Source: Collinsella tanakaei (GTDB lineage: Bacteria; Actinomycetota; Coriobacteriia; Coriobacteriales; Coriobacteriaceae). From it: a stretch of DNA of 64,000 nt. Below, piece after piece: positions 8,096 through 14,912 of the stretch (position 1 is its first letter; every line of letters starts with the position of its first letter). The translations under genes and the position numbers were made by a program. The notes under the pieces were generated by a model. It was not told the origin of the DNA. It searched no databases and worked only from the letters and a program-made list of their open reading frames with translations. The stretch is taken from positions 62,001 through 126,000 of the forward strand of contig NZ_JACJKB010000002.1 in the NCBI RefSeq assembly GCF_016900375.1. Direction: 5' to 3'.

Positions 8096-8791
8096 CTACT
8101 CACCATCCTTTGCGGTCGCGGCCTTGCCAGCAGCAGCTGCGGCTGCGGCGTCCTTCTTGGCCTTGGCCTCCAGCGCGGCGCGCACTTTGGCGGCCTTCTC
8201 GGGGTCCATGGCGGCGAGCTTCGCCTCCATCTGGGCGGCGCGCTCCTCGGCCGTGGGCTTGGCCGGCTTGGGCGCCATCGCGTCCACCGCGGCAACGGCG
8301 GCGGCATCGGCGGAAGCGCGGTCCTCGGTGAGCGCGCGGTCGGCGCTCTTGGCCTCGGCGGCCTCGCGGGCGGCCTTGGCCTCCTTCGCGGCCTTGGCGG
8401 CGCGCAGCTTGGCGGCCTTCTCGCGCTCGGCCTTCATCTCCGGCGAGATGACCGTCATGGGCGCGGTCTCGGCCAGGTTGAAGAAATGCCCGCCGAAGTC
8501 GAGCTTCATGTTGACGAAGTTCACGTCGAACAGGTCGTGCGCCTCGTTCTCGTAGGAGAACGCCGCGAAGTACAGGCCCTGGATCGACGGCACCTCGGCG
8601 CCCTCGGGCACCTCCACGCACAGGTTGAGCGCGTTGTCGCAGGTCTCGTCGTAGAAGGTGTACAGCAGGCCGATGCCGCGCTCGGGGAACTCCGCGCACA
8701 GCTGGATGAAGCGCATGCCCTGGTGCTTGAGCGTCTGGACGCGCGTGAGCAGCTCGCCCAGCGGCACGTCGACGAATTCAGTGGTGTACAT
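8096..8791 (-). CDS. echD: Ech-type hydrogenase subunit D (NuoC-like) with long Ala/Lys tail
   Basis: The protein has 231 residues. The first 115 resemble the small NuoC-related subunit that sits between the small and large subunits (FIQLCAEFPERGIGLLYTF, then the AEVPS and FENEAHDLF blocks). The remaining half is a low-complexity Ala, Lys and Glu-rich segment from about 120, probably helical and unlike ordinary EchD of about 120-130 residues. The stop abuts the large-subunit start region. The position between echC and echE supports the call more than the sequence alone does. Confidence 0.78.
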   Translation of the reverse strand: MYTTEFVDVPLGELLTRVQTLKHQGMRFIQLCAEFPERGIGLLYTFYDETCDNALNLCVEVPEGAEVPSIQGLYFAAFSYENEAHDLFDVNFVNMKLDFGGHFFNLAETAPMTVISPEMKAEREKAAKLRAAKAAKEAKAAREAAEAKSADRALTEDRASADAAAVAAVDAMAPKPAKPTAEERAAQMEAKLAAMDPEKAAKVRAALEAKAKKDAAAAAAAGKAATAKDGE

Positions 8792-9304
8792 CTAGTCCTC
8801 CCTCGCCTTCATGGCCTTGAGGCGGGCGTTCACGGCCTCGTCGTCAAGCAGGTCCTCGGGCTCCTGGAGCACCTCGCCGGCGGCCAAGCGGCGCGCCTTC
8901 TCGTCGAGGATCTCGACACCCTTGAGCACGGCCTCGATGATGGTCTCGGGGCGCACGGCGCAGCCGGGGGCGTACACGTCGACCGGGATGGCCTTGTCCA
9001 CGCCGCCGATCACGTTGTAGCAGTCACGGAACACGCCGCCCGTGCAGGCGCAGATGCCGCAGGCCACGACGACCTTGGGCTCGAGCATCTGGCTGTAGAT
9101 GTGGCGGACGACGCGGATGTTCTGCGCGTTGATGGAACCCGTCACCAGGAAGATGTCGGCATGCTTGGGGTTGCCCGTGTTGATGATGCCGAAGCGCTCG
9201 ATGTCGTACAGCGGCATGAGGGAGTCGAGCACCTCGATGTCGCAGCCGTTGCAGCTCGATCCGTCGTAATGGATGAGCCACGGCGATTTAGAGTTATATC
9301 CCAT
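8792..9304 (-). CDS. echC: Ech-type hydrogenase small subunit (NuoB-like)
   Basis: This subunit carries the proximal [4Fe-4S] cluster that passes electrons to the Ni-Fe site. It has 170 residues. Cluster ligands are visible as SCNGCD (C18, C21), CGICACTGG (C85 or C87) and PGCAVRPE (C115), the NuoB-like pattern. The ATG has TAAGGAG upstream at a good distance. A C-terminal charged helix (about 140-170) ends the protein directly against echD. Confidence 0.9.
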   Translation of the reverse strand: MGYNSKSPWLIHYDGSSCNGCDIEVLDSLMPLYDIERFGIINTGNPKHADIFLVTGSINAQNIRVVRHIYSQMLEPKVVVACGICACTGGVFRDCYNVIGGVDKAIPVDVYAPGCAVRPETIIEAVLKGVEILDEKARRLAAGEVLQEPEDLLDDEAVNARLKAMKARED

Positions 9305-9316
9305 GACACTCGCTCC

Positions 9317-12190
9317 TTAGATAAACGGGGTGATGAGCACGTAGAACAGGTTGACGACGCCCATCACGAGCGCGACGAGCCACGCCAGCTTGAGGCAGGC
9401 CTGCCACTTCATGCGCGCGAAGTTGTTGTCGATGGCCACCTCGAGGAACCACGTGACGGCCACGACGGCCACGGCGATGGCGATGGAGATCGGCGAATCC
9501 CAGATGAAGAACATGCCTACCCACATGAGGAACAGCACGCTCTCGCACCAGTGCATGATCTCGATCTTGGCGAGCGTGCGGCCGGTCATCTCGGTCGTGA
9601 TGCCCTTGAGGAGTTCCTGGTGCGCGTGGTGGCTGTACGACAGGTCGAACGGCGACTTGCGCAGCTTGATGGTCAGGATGAACAGCAGGCCGAGGAAGAT
9701 CGGGCCGAGCGTGACGATGATCGGCTGCTCGACCTCGAACAGACGCGCCACGTCGAAGCTCTGCGTAGCCGTGAAGAAGCCGACCGTCATGATCATGAGC
9801 ATGGGCTCGTAGGACATGACCTGCAGGCACTCGCGGTCGGCGCCGGCGTCGGCGAACGGCGAGCGCGACGAGTAGGCCGCGATGATCACGAACAGCGTGG
9901 CCAGCGTGACCAGGAAGACGCACATCAGCAGGTTGGAGCCGGAGATGAACATGCCGCCGGCGAGGATGGCGAAGATCAGCGCGCAGGTGATATAGGCCTC
10001 GTCGATGGCGTTGACGCTCGTCTGCTGCTTGGAAAGCAGCTTGCGCACGTCGTAGTACGGCTGCAGGATCTTCGGACCCACGCGGCCCTGCATGTGCGCG
10101 CTCACCTTGCGGTCGAGGCCGTCGAGCAGGCAGCCGACGATGGGCGCGACGATGGCGAAGACCACGACACCCACGCCGATGCCGAGCAGGTTCGGGCCGA
10201 CGAGCAGGACCTCGCGCTCGACGAAGAACGCGCCGCCGGCGAGAAGCTCGGGGTTGAAGATGAAGCAGGCGGCGAAGGCCATGAGGATGACCGAGGTGCA
10301 CACGATCAGGCCGACGTTGGTGAGGGTGCCCTCGGGGAAGATGTCGTTAAGGTACCAGTTGCGCTTGGTAGAGCGCATGGTGCGGCCCATCGAGCCCTGG
10401 TAGGTACGCGAGTCGGCGTCGATGCAGACGCCGGACAGGTACACGTGCTGGCGCGCCTTGGAGGAGCGGCCCCAGGGGGTCAGCAGCACGATGGCGATGA
10501 ACACGACGATGGCGACCATGATGATCATGTTGTCGACGTCGATAAGGCGCGGGACCTTGTGGTAGGTGAACTCGAGGTAGGGCCCGATCACGAACTGGGA
10601 GATGACCGGGAGCAGCACGCAGCACATGACGAGCAGCGCGGAGATGAAGCCGATGGCCATCCACTCCGTCCTGTGCACGCCGCCCTCGACGTTCTCGGCC
10701 TTCTGCGACACGCCGGCGAGCTTGCCGAGCCACTTGGCCCAGAAGAAGAACGTGGCGGCCGAGCCGAAGGCCAGAAGGATCAGGAAGATGACGTTACCCG
10801 TCTCGGCGAACGACACGAGCGTCGCCCACTTGGAGATCAGCATGCCGAACGGGGCCACGAACATGCCCATGATGCCGAGCATCATGAAGCGGGTGAGGTG
10901 GGGCAGGCGGCTGAAGAGGCCGTCCATGTCCTCGATGTTGCGGCTGCCGATGCGGTGCTCGACGGTACCGACGCACAGGAACAGCACCGACTTGGACACC
11001 GTGTGGAAGATGATCAGGAAGACCGCAGCCCACACGGCCTCGGACGTACCGACGCCCGCGCAGGCGGAGATCAGGCCGAGGTTGGCGATCGTCGAGTACG
11101 CGAGCACGCGCTTGGCGTTGCTCTGACTGATGGCAAGGAAGCTGCAGAGCACGAAGGTGATGCCGCCGATGCCGACGACCATGGCGGAGGCGACCGGGTA
11201 CTCAAGATAGAGCGGGGCCATCTTCACGAGCAGGAAGACGCCGGCCTTGACCATCGTCGAGGAGTGCAGCAGAGCGGACGTGGGGGTCGGGGCGACCATG
11301 GCGCCGAGCAGCCACTTGTGGAACGGCATCTGCGCAGCCTTGGTGAGGCCGGCGATGGAAAGCAGCATGAGGGGCAGGGTCATGAAAGCAGCCTGCTCGC
11401 CGCCGGCGACGTCGACCATGCCGTTGATGGACAGCGGGATGCCCACGACGTGCATGAAGACGAGCGCGATATGGAACGCAAGGCCGCCGATCATGTTGAG
11501 GTTGATCTGCAGGATGGCGCTCTTCTTGGCCTCGGGCGTGCGGGTGTAGCCGATCATGAGGAACGAGCACACGGTGGTGATCTCCCAGCCGGCCACGAGC
11601 CAGTCCATGTTATCCGAGGTCACGATGATGAACATCGCGGAGAGGAACAGGAACATGAGGGCGATGAACTGATGGCGACGGTCGGGCGCCGTGGTGCCCT
11701 TCTTGGCCGCGGCCTCGTTCTCGTGGTGCTGGAAGTCCTTCATGTAGCCCAGCGCGTAGATGCAGATGGCGCTACCCACGAGACCGACGATGAGCACCAT
11801 GATGACCGACAGGTTGTCGATATACATGGGCTCGGCCATGGCGTCCTCGGGATGGATCGCGAACGAGCCGCACCAGATGGAGATGAGCAGCTGCACGAAC
11901 GACATCACGAGCATGATGGTGTTGCGATAGCTGATGGCCAGCACGAACACCAGGCCGCACAGGAACAGGTCGACCGCGACGGCAGCGTAGTTGCCCATGA
12001 GCGACATCTCGGGCGACATGCCGAATGTCGTCGGGTTGCCCATATAGGAAACGGCGCACAGAACGCTCGAGACCGCAATGACCACGGCAGAGCCGATTAC
12101 CAGAGGATCGCGCGCGCTGTCGTTGCGAAGCACCATCAACGCGATGGCAACGACCAGGGGAAACGCGATCAAAAAGCCCAGTAAAGCCAT
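9317..12190 (-). CDS. fused antiporter-like (EchA/NuoL) and NuoH-like (EchB) membrane subunit
   Basis: One reading frame of 957 residues carries two membrane subunits that are normally separate. Residues 1 to about 640 are a NuoL/M-type antiporter subunit with many membrane helices; the conserved block HKWLLGAMVAPTPTSALLHS holds the channel Lys and His. From about 665 to the end lies a NuoH-type subunit with LDRKVSAHMQGRVGP and the SPFDLSYSHHAHQELLKG loop that contacts the hydrogenase core. No stop or frame change occurs at the junction (residues about 600-665). The ATG at 12190 has AGGGGGG upstream; an ATG six codons earlier lies before that site and is unlikely. It is the first gene of the operon and provides the ion-pumping arm. 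Confidence 0.9.
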   Translation of the reverse strand: MALLGFLIAFPLVVAIALMVLRNDSARDPLVIGSAVVIAVSSVLCAVSYMGNPTTFGMSPEMSLMGNYAAVAVDLFLCGLVFVLAISYRNTIMLVMSFVQLLISIWCGSFAIHPEDAMAEPMYIDNLSVIMVLIVGLVGSAICIYALGYMKDFQHHENEAAAKKGTTAPDRRHQFIALMFLFLSAMFIIVTSDNMDWLVAGWEITTVCSFLMIGYTRTPEAKKSAILQINLNMIGGLAFHIALVFMHVVGIPLSINGMVDVAGGEQAAFMTLPLMLLSIAGLTKAAQMPFHKWLLGAMVAPTPTSALLHSSTMVKAGVFLLVKMAPLYLEYPVASAMVVGIGGITFVLCSFLAISQSNAKRVLAYSTIANLGLISACAGVGTSEAVWAAVFLIIFHTVSKSVLFLCVGTVEHRIGSRNIEDMDGLFSRLPHLTRFMMLGIMGMFVAPFGMLISKWATLVSFAETGNVIFLILLAFGSAATFFFWAKWLGKLAGVSQKAENVEGGVHRTEWMAIGFISALLVMCCVLLPVISQFVIGPYLEFTYHKVPRLIDVDNMIIMVAIVVFIAIVLLTPWGRSSKARQHVYLSGVCIDADSRTYQGSMGRTMRSTKRNWYLNDIFPEGTLTNVGLIVCTSVILMAFAACFIFNPELLAGGAFFVEREVLLVGPNLLGIGVGVVVFAIVAPIVGCLLDGLDRKVSAHMQGRVGPKILQPYYDVRKLLSKQQTSVNAIDEAYITCALIFAILAGGMFISGSNLLMCVFLVTLATLFVIIAAYSSRSPFADAGADRECLQVMSYEPMLMIMTVGFFTATQSFDVARLFEVEQPIIVTLGPIFLGLLFILTIKLRKSPFDLSYSHHAHQELLKGITTEMTGRTLAKIEIMHWCESVLFLMWVGMFFIWDSPISIAIAVAVVAVTWFLEVAIDNNFARMKWQACLKLAWLVALVMGVVNLFYVLITPFI

Positions 12191-12341
12191 AGGCCCCCCT
12201 CTTAACATGAAGCTTTTATAATCCCAACTAAACTAGCACGAAACGCACACCCCCGCCACATCTTGTCGGCGGGTAATCCAATCTGCTGCATAAATAGGCA
12301 ACCCCCTCAGCCGCCCGTGAATACTCAAGCCCACAAAAACA
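12191..12341. other. leader of the hydrogenase operon, no gene
   Basis: No open frame here has a credible start or family match. The minus strand reads TATAAA about 35-40 nt before the hydrogenase start, which could be a -10 box, but no good -35 is visible. A small CCCGCC...GGCGGG hairpin lies at about 12253-12273. Confidence 0.4.
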
Positions 12342-12406
12342 ATCGCCCCTGCTCGGGATCAGGCGAAAGCGCTTTGCGCTTTCGCCTGATCCCGAGCAGG
12401 GGCGAT
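12342..12406. repeat. perfect 31-bp palindromic hairpin with 3-nt loop
   Basis: The arm 12342-12372 is an exact reverse complement of 12376-12406, with loop TTT. The arm starts ATCGCCCCTGCTCGGG. It lies directly beyond the flavodiiron-gene terminator, between that gene and the hydrogenase operon. Confidence 0.92.
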
Positions 12407-12410
12407 ATAT

Positions 12411-12436
12411 AAAAAGCGCCGGGCCCCGCCCGGCGC
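12411..12436 (-). terminator. terminator of the flavodiiron gene
   Basis: GCGCCGGGC pairs with GCCCGGCGC around CCC. The minus-strand RNA then reads TTTTTATAT. Confidence 0.85.
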
Positions 12437-12477
12437 ACCATATTCCTCCCCGCCCCACGCAGGGAGGCGCGAAGCGA

Positions 12478-12560
12478 GGGCCCGCCCCGGGTTTCCCCTC
12501 GCGCGCAATCCCGCAGCCCTAGGGCGAGGACGCGCGCGTGGGGAAACCCGGGGCGGGCCC
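12478..12560. repeat. inverted repeat with perfect 21-bp arms at the flavodiiron 3' end
   Basis: 12478-12498 (GGGCCCGCCCCGGGTTTCCCC) is an exact reverse complement of 12540-12560, and a further CGCGCG pairing extends inward. It lies 20 nt after the flavodiiron stop, before the true terminator. Confidence 0.88.
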
Positions 12561-12579
12561 GTTCAGTACCGTTACCCGC

Positions 12580-13761
12580 TTACTCAGCAGCCTCGATCAT
12601 CTTGCACACAGTCTCCTGCAGCTCCGCCAGGTTCTCCGCAGACGGAATCCACTGCTGCGCCACCACGGGCACTGGCAGCTGGAACTTCGCGTTCTCAAGC
12701 TCGGCGTACACCTGCTTGGGACCGAGCGGTGCCCAGCCGTAGGAGCCGAAGGCCAGGCCGATGCGCATGGAGTTATTCGGCGACAGGCCGCGCATGTAGG
12801 TGAGGAAGCCCGCCACGGTCGGCATCATGTTGGAGTTGAGCGTCGGCGAACCCACGGCGACGTACTTGGCGTCGCACATCTCGAGGATGATGTCGGAGAT
12901 GTGGGTGTGCTTCACGTCGATGAGCTCGGCCGGGATGCCCTCCTTGATGAAGGCGTCGGTGATCTCGCGCGCCATAGCCTCGGTGGAGTGCCACATGGAG
13001 TCGAACACCACGACGGCCTTGTCCTGCATCTGGTAGGTGGTCCAAGCCTCGTACTTCTCCAGGATCGTGTCGATGTTTGAGCGCCAGATCACGCCGTGGC
13101 TCGGGCAGATCATGTTGAGGTCGAGGGTCTTCACCACGTCGAGCGCCTTGTGGGCCTGCATGCCATAGGGCCACACGATGTTGGCGTAGTACTTCTTGGC
13201 CTGCTTGTAGACCTCGCACAGGTCGTTCTCGTCGTCGAAGCGCTTGGTCGAGGCGAAGTGCTGACCGAAGGCGTCGTTGGAGAACAGGATCTTGTCGACG
13301 TCGGAGTAGGTGACCATGTTGTCGGGCCAGTGGACCATCGGCGTGGTCACGAAGGTGAGCGTGCGCTCGCCGATGTTCAGGGTCTCGCCGGACTTCACGG
13401 GCGTGGCCTCGATGCCGAAGTGGGCGCGGACCTCGTTGACGCCGGCGCCGGCCGACGCGTAGATCGTGGCGTTCGGGGCCACCTTGTGGATGGCCGGCAG
13501 CGAACCGGAGTGATCCATCTCGACATGGTTGGTGATCACGATGTCGATCTTGGAGGGATCGACGACCTGCGAGATGCGCTGCAGGAACTCATCGGTGAAC
13601 GTCGCCTTCGCGGTGTCGATGAGGGTGATCTTCTCGTCCATGATGAGGTAGGCGTTGTAGGTGATGCCCTTCTCGGTGGTATAGCCGTGGAACGAGCGCT
13701 CGTTCCAGTCGATGCCGCCGACCCACCAGACCTTGGGGGAAATCTCGATTGCGTTGAGCAT
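12580..13761 (-). CDS. flavodiiron protein (anaerobic O2/NO reductase)
   Basis: This soluble enzyme reduces O2 to water or NO to N2O and protects anaerobes. It has 393 residues in two domains. The N-terminal metallo-beta-lactamase domain has all di-iron ligands: H79-x-E81-x-D83-H84 (HVEMDH), H144 in MVHWPD, D163 in SNDAFGQH and H222 in CPSHG. The C-terminal flavodoxin domain begins near 250 with VVVFDSMWHSTEAMA, the FMN loop, and ends near GSYGWAPLG. There is no rubredoxin extension, so an external donor is expected. The ATG was chosen for AAAGGA at 6 nt; an upstream reading of 23 residues has no support. An inverted repeat upstream may be its operator. Confidence 0.93.
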   Translation of the reverse strand: MLNAIEISPKVWWVGGIDWNERSFHGYTTEKGITYNAYLIMDEKITLIDTAKATFTDEFLQRISQVVDPSKIDIVITNHVEMDHSGSLPAIHKVAPNATIYASAGAGVNEVRAHFGIEATPVKSGETLNIGERTLTFVTTPMVHWPDNMVTYSDVDKILFSNDAFGQHFASTKRFDDENDLCEVYKQAKKYYANIVWPYGMQAHKALDVVKTLDLNMICPSHGVIWRSNIDTILEKYEAWTTYQMQDKAVVVFDSMWHSTEAMAREITDAFIKEGIPAELIDVKHTHISDIILEMCDAKYVAVGSPTLNSNMMPTVAGFLTYMRGLSPNNSMRIGLAFGSYGWAPLGPKQVYAELENAKFQLPVPVVAQQWIPSAENLAELQETVCKMIEAAE

Positions 13762-13849
13762 GCGGAGTCCTTTCTGCCGCGTACCGCCGTCGCCCGTTTG
13801 GCGCGGCGCCTCAAAAATCGGCTCAATCATAGCACGTCAACAGGATTGA

Positions 13850-13864
13850 GTCTCAATATGAGAC
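13850..13864. promoter_or_regulatory. inverted repeat upstream of the flavodiiron gene
   Basis: GTCTCA-ATA-TGAGAC is a perfect 6-bp dyad with a 3-nt centre, 89 nt before the start codon and inside AT-richer DNA. An oxygen- or NO-responsive repressor could bind, but the motif matches none I can name. Confidence 0.4.
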
Positions 13865-13941
13865 ACTTTGAGTACCCTATTCACGGGTTGCGCACCGCTT
13901 TGGCTTTTCCGGCAACGCCGGGCAAGGGCCGCGCTCACGAA

Positions 13942-13979
13942 AGGGGCGCCGCGGCGGAAAACTCCGCTGCGGCGCCCCT
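13942..13979 (-). terminator. GC-rich terminator hairpin after the HTH gene
   Basis: AGGGGCGCCGCGGCGGA pairs with TCCGCTGCGGCGCCCCT around AAAC with one mismatch. The U-tract on the minus strand is only CCCTTTCG, so termination may be partial. Confidence 0.6.
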
Positions 13980-14004
13980 CGACGTGCCTATATAAGAGCG
14001 TGCG

Positions 14005-14397
14005 CTACGAACGCGGCGTCTTGGGCTTGCGGCCGCGCGGCTTGCTCACAAGCGCCTCGGGACCGCCCTCGCGATACTGGCGGCACCAGGTCTTGACCGA
14101 GGACTCGCTCGGGACGCCATGCTTGATCATGACCTCACGCACCGACATGCCGTTTTCCAGACGGTCGTGCACGACCGACAGCTTGAGCTCGTAGGGGTAG
14201 ACCCTATGGGACGCGCCGGCGTTCATGATGGCGGCCTGCCCACCCACTGCGTACGAGCGCGCCCACTGACGCGCCGTGGCCTCGGGAATGCCGAGCTCGA
14301 CTGCGAGGGCGCGATGACCCACACCCGTCGACAGGATCTTTGCCGCACGCTTGCGCATCTTGGCGTCGTATTTTGCACCATGTTTGAGATCGGTCAT
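14005..14397 (-). CDS. solo helix-turn-helix protein resembling IS150/IS3 OrfA
   Basis: The protein is 130 residues with two helix-turn-helix units: residues about 15-48 (AKILSTGVGHRALAVELGIPEATARQWARSY) and about 70-108 (YELKLSVVHDRLENGMS...HGVPSESSVKTWCRQY). It ends in a basic KPRGRKPKTPRS tail like an AT-hook. This is the layout of OrfA of IS3/IS150 transposases, which normally sits beside an OrfB integrase. None is present on either side and no terminal repeats flank the gene. Either it is a remnant of an insertion sequence or a domesticated DNA-binding protein. AAGG lies 6 nt before the ATG. Confidence 0.7.
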   Translation of the reverse strand: MTDLKHGAKYDAKMRKRAAKILSTGVGHRALAVELGIPEATARQWARSYAVGGQAAIMNAGASHRVYPYELKLSVVHDRLENGMSVREVMIKHGVPSESSVKTWCRQYREGGPEALVSKPRGRKPKTPRS

Positions 14398-14645
14398 TTT
14401 TAACCTTATCTACCTGCGAAAACAATACTTGTAAATTGCTTATGCCCAGACAATTTGGATAATAACACGAATATGGACTTATTCCCCTTACATTTACTGG
14501 ATACTAATCGCGACCTGGGGTTACTCAAGGTACCTGATGCCCGCGCGAGCGGCCGGTAAACTCGCCTTCACCGCTACCACACATATTCCAATATGATAGA
14601 TAGGTTGTTTTTCGACCCTCAAGCGGCGCCTGATGCAGGTACTGA
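14398..14645. other. AT-richer gene-free leader
   Basis: This stretch separates the HTH gene from the inverted repeat at 14646. It is clearly lower in GC than its surroundings and contains no credible reading frame. It presumably carries the promoter of the HTH gene. I see no RNA gene or long repeat in it. Confidence 0.4.
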
Positions 14646-14816
14646 AAAGTTATGAAGCCCGTTTTCAGCGTTTCTTTTGCGCTCCGCCGCGTAGAGTCGT
14701 GAATCTCCGACTATGCGCTCATCAAAACCCCAGCTCAGAAGCTTGGGCACAAACCGTCACGCACCGTATACTCGGCTGATGGTGAAAGAAACGCTGAAAA
14801 CGGGCTTCATAACTTT
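14646..14816. repeat. MITE-like element with perfect 32-bp terminal inverted repeats
   Basis: The arm 14646-14677 (AAAGTTATGAAGCCCG...) is an exact reverse complement of 14785-14816. The 107-bp core is non-coding. The arms share no sequence with repeat families A-D. It lies just beyond the terminator of the EF-G-like gene. Confidence 0.88.
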
Positions 14817-14837
14817 CCGGCTCGCTGATCGGACGGC

Positions 14838-14878
14838 AAAAAGCGCCCGGCCCCGCCGTGATGACGAGACCGGGCGCT
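14838..14878 (-). terminator. terminator of the EF-G-like gene
   Basis: AGCGCCCGG pairs with CCGGGCGCT across a 19-nt loop, and the minus-strand RNA continues TTTTTGCC. It lies 34 nt after the stop. Confidence 0.8.
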
Positions 14879-14912
14879 GCGAATCGACTGTCGTCGCTCC
14901 GTCGAATGGCTG

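Noticed and set aside
8486-12184. Very long plus-strand open frame (1232 codons) opposite the hydrogenase operon
   Set aside because: It is the antisense shadow of GC-rich hydrogenase genes. Its translation is His, Arg, Asp and Val-rich with no family features, and the opposite strand has clear conserved subunits.
14005-14397. Complete insertion sequence at the HTH gene
   Set aside because: No integrase partner gene, no terminal inverted repeats immediately around the gene and no target duplication are visible.
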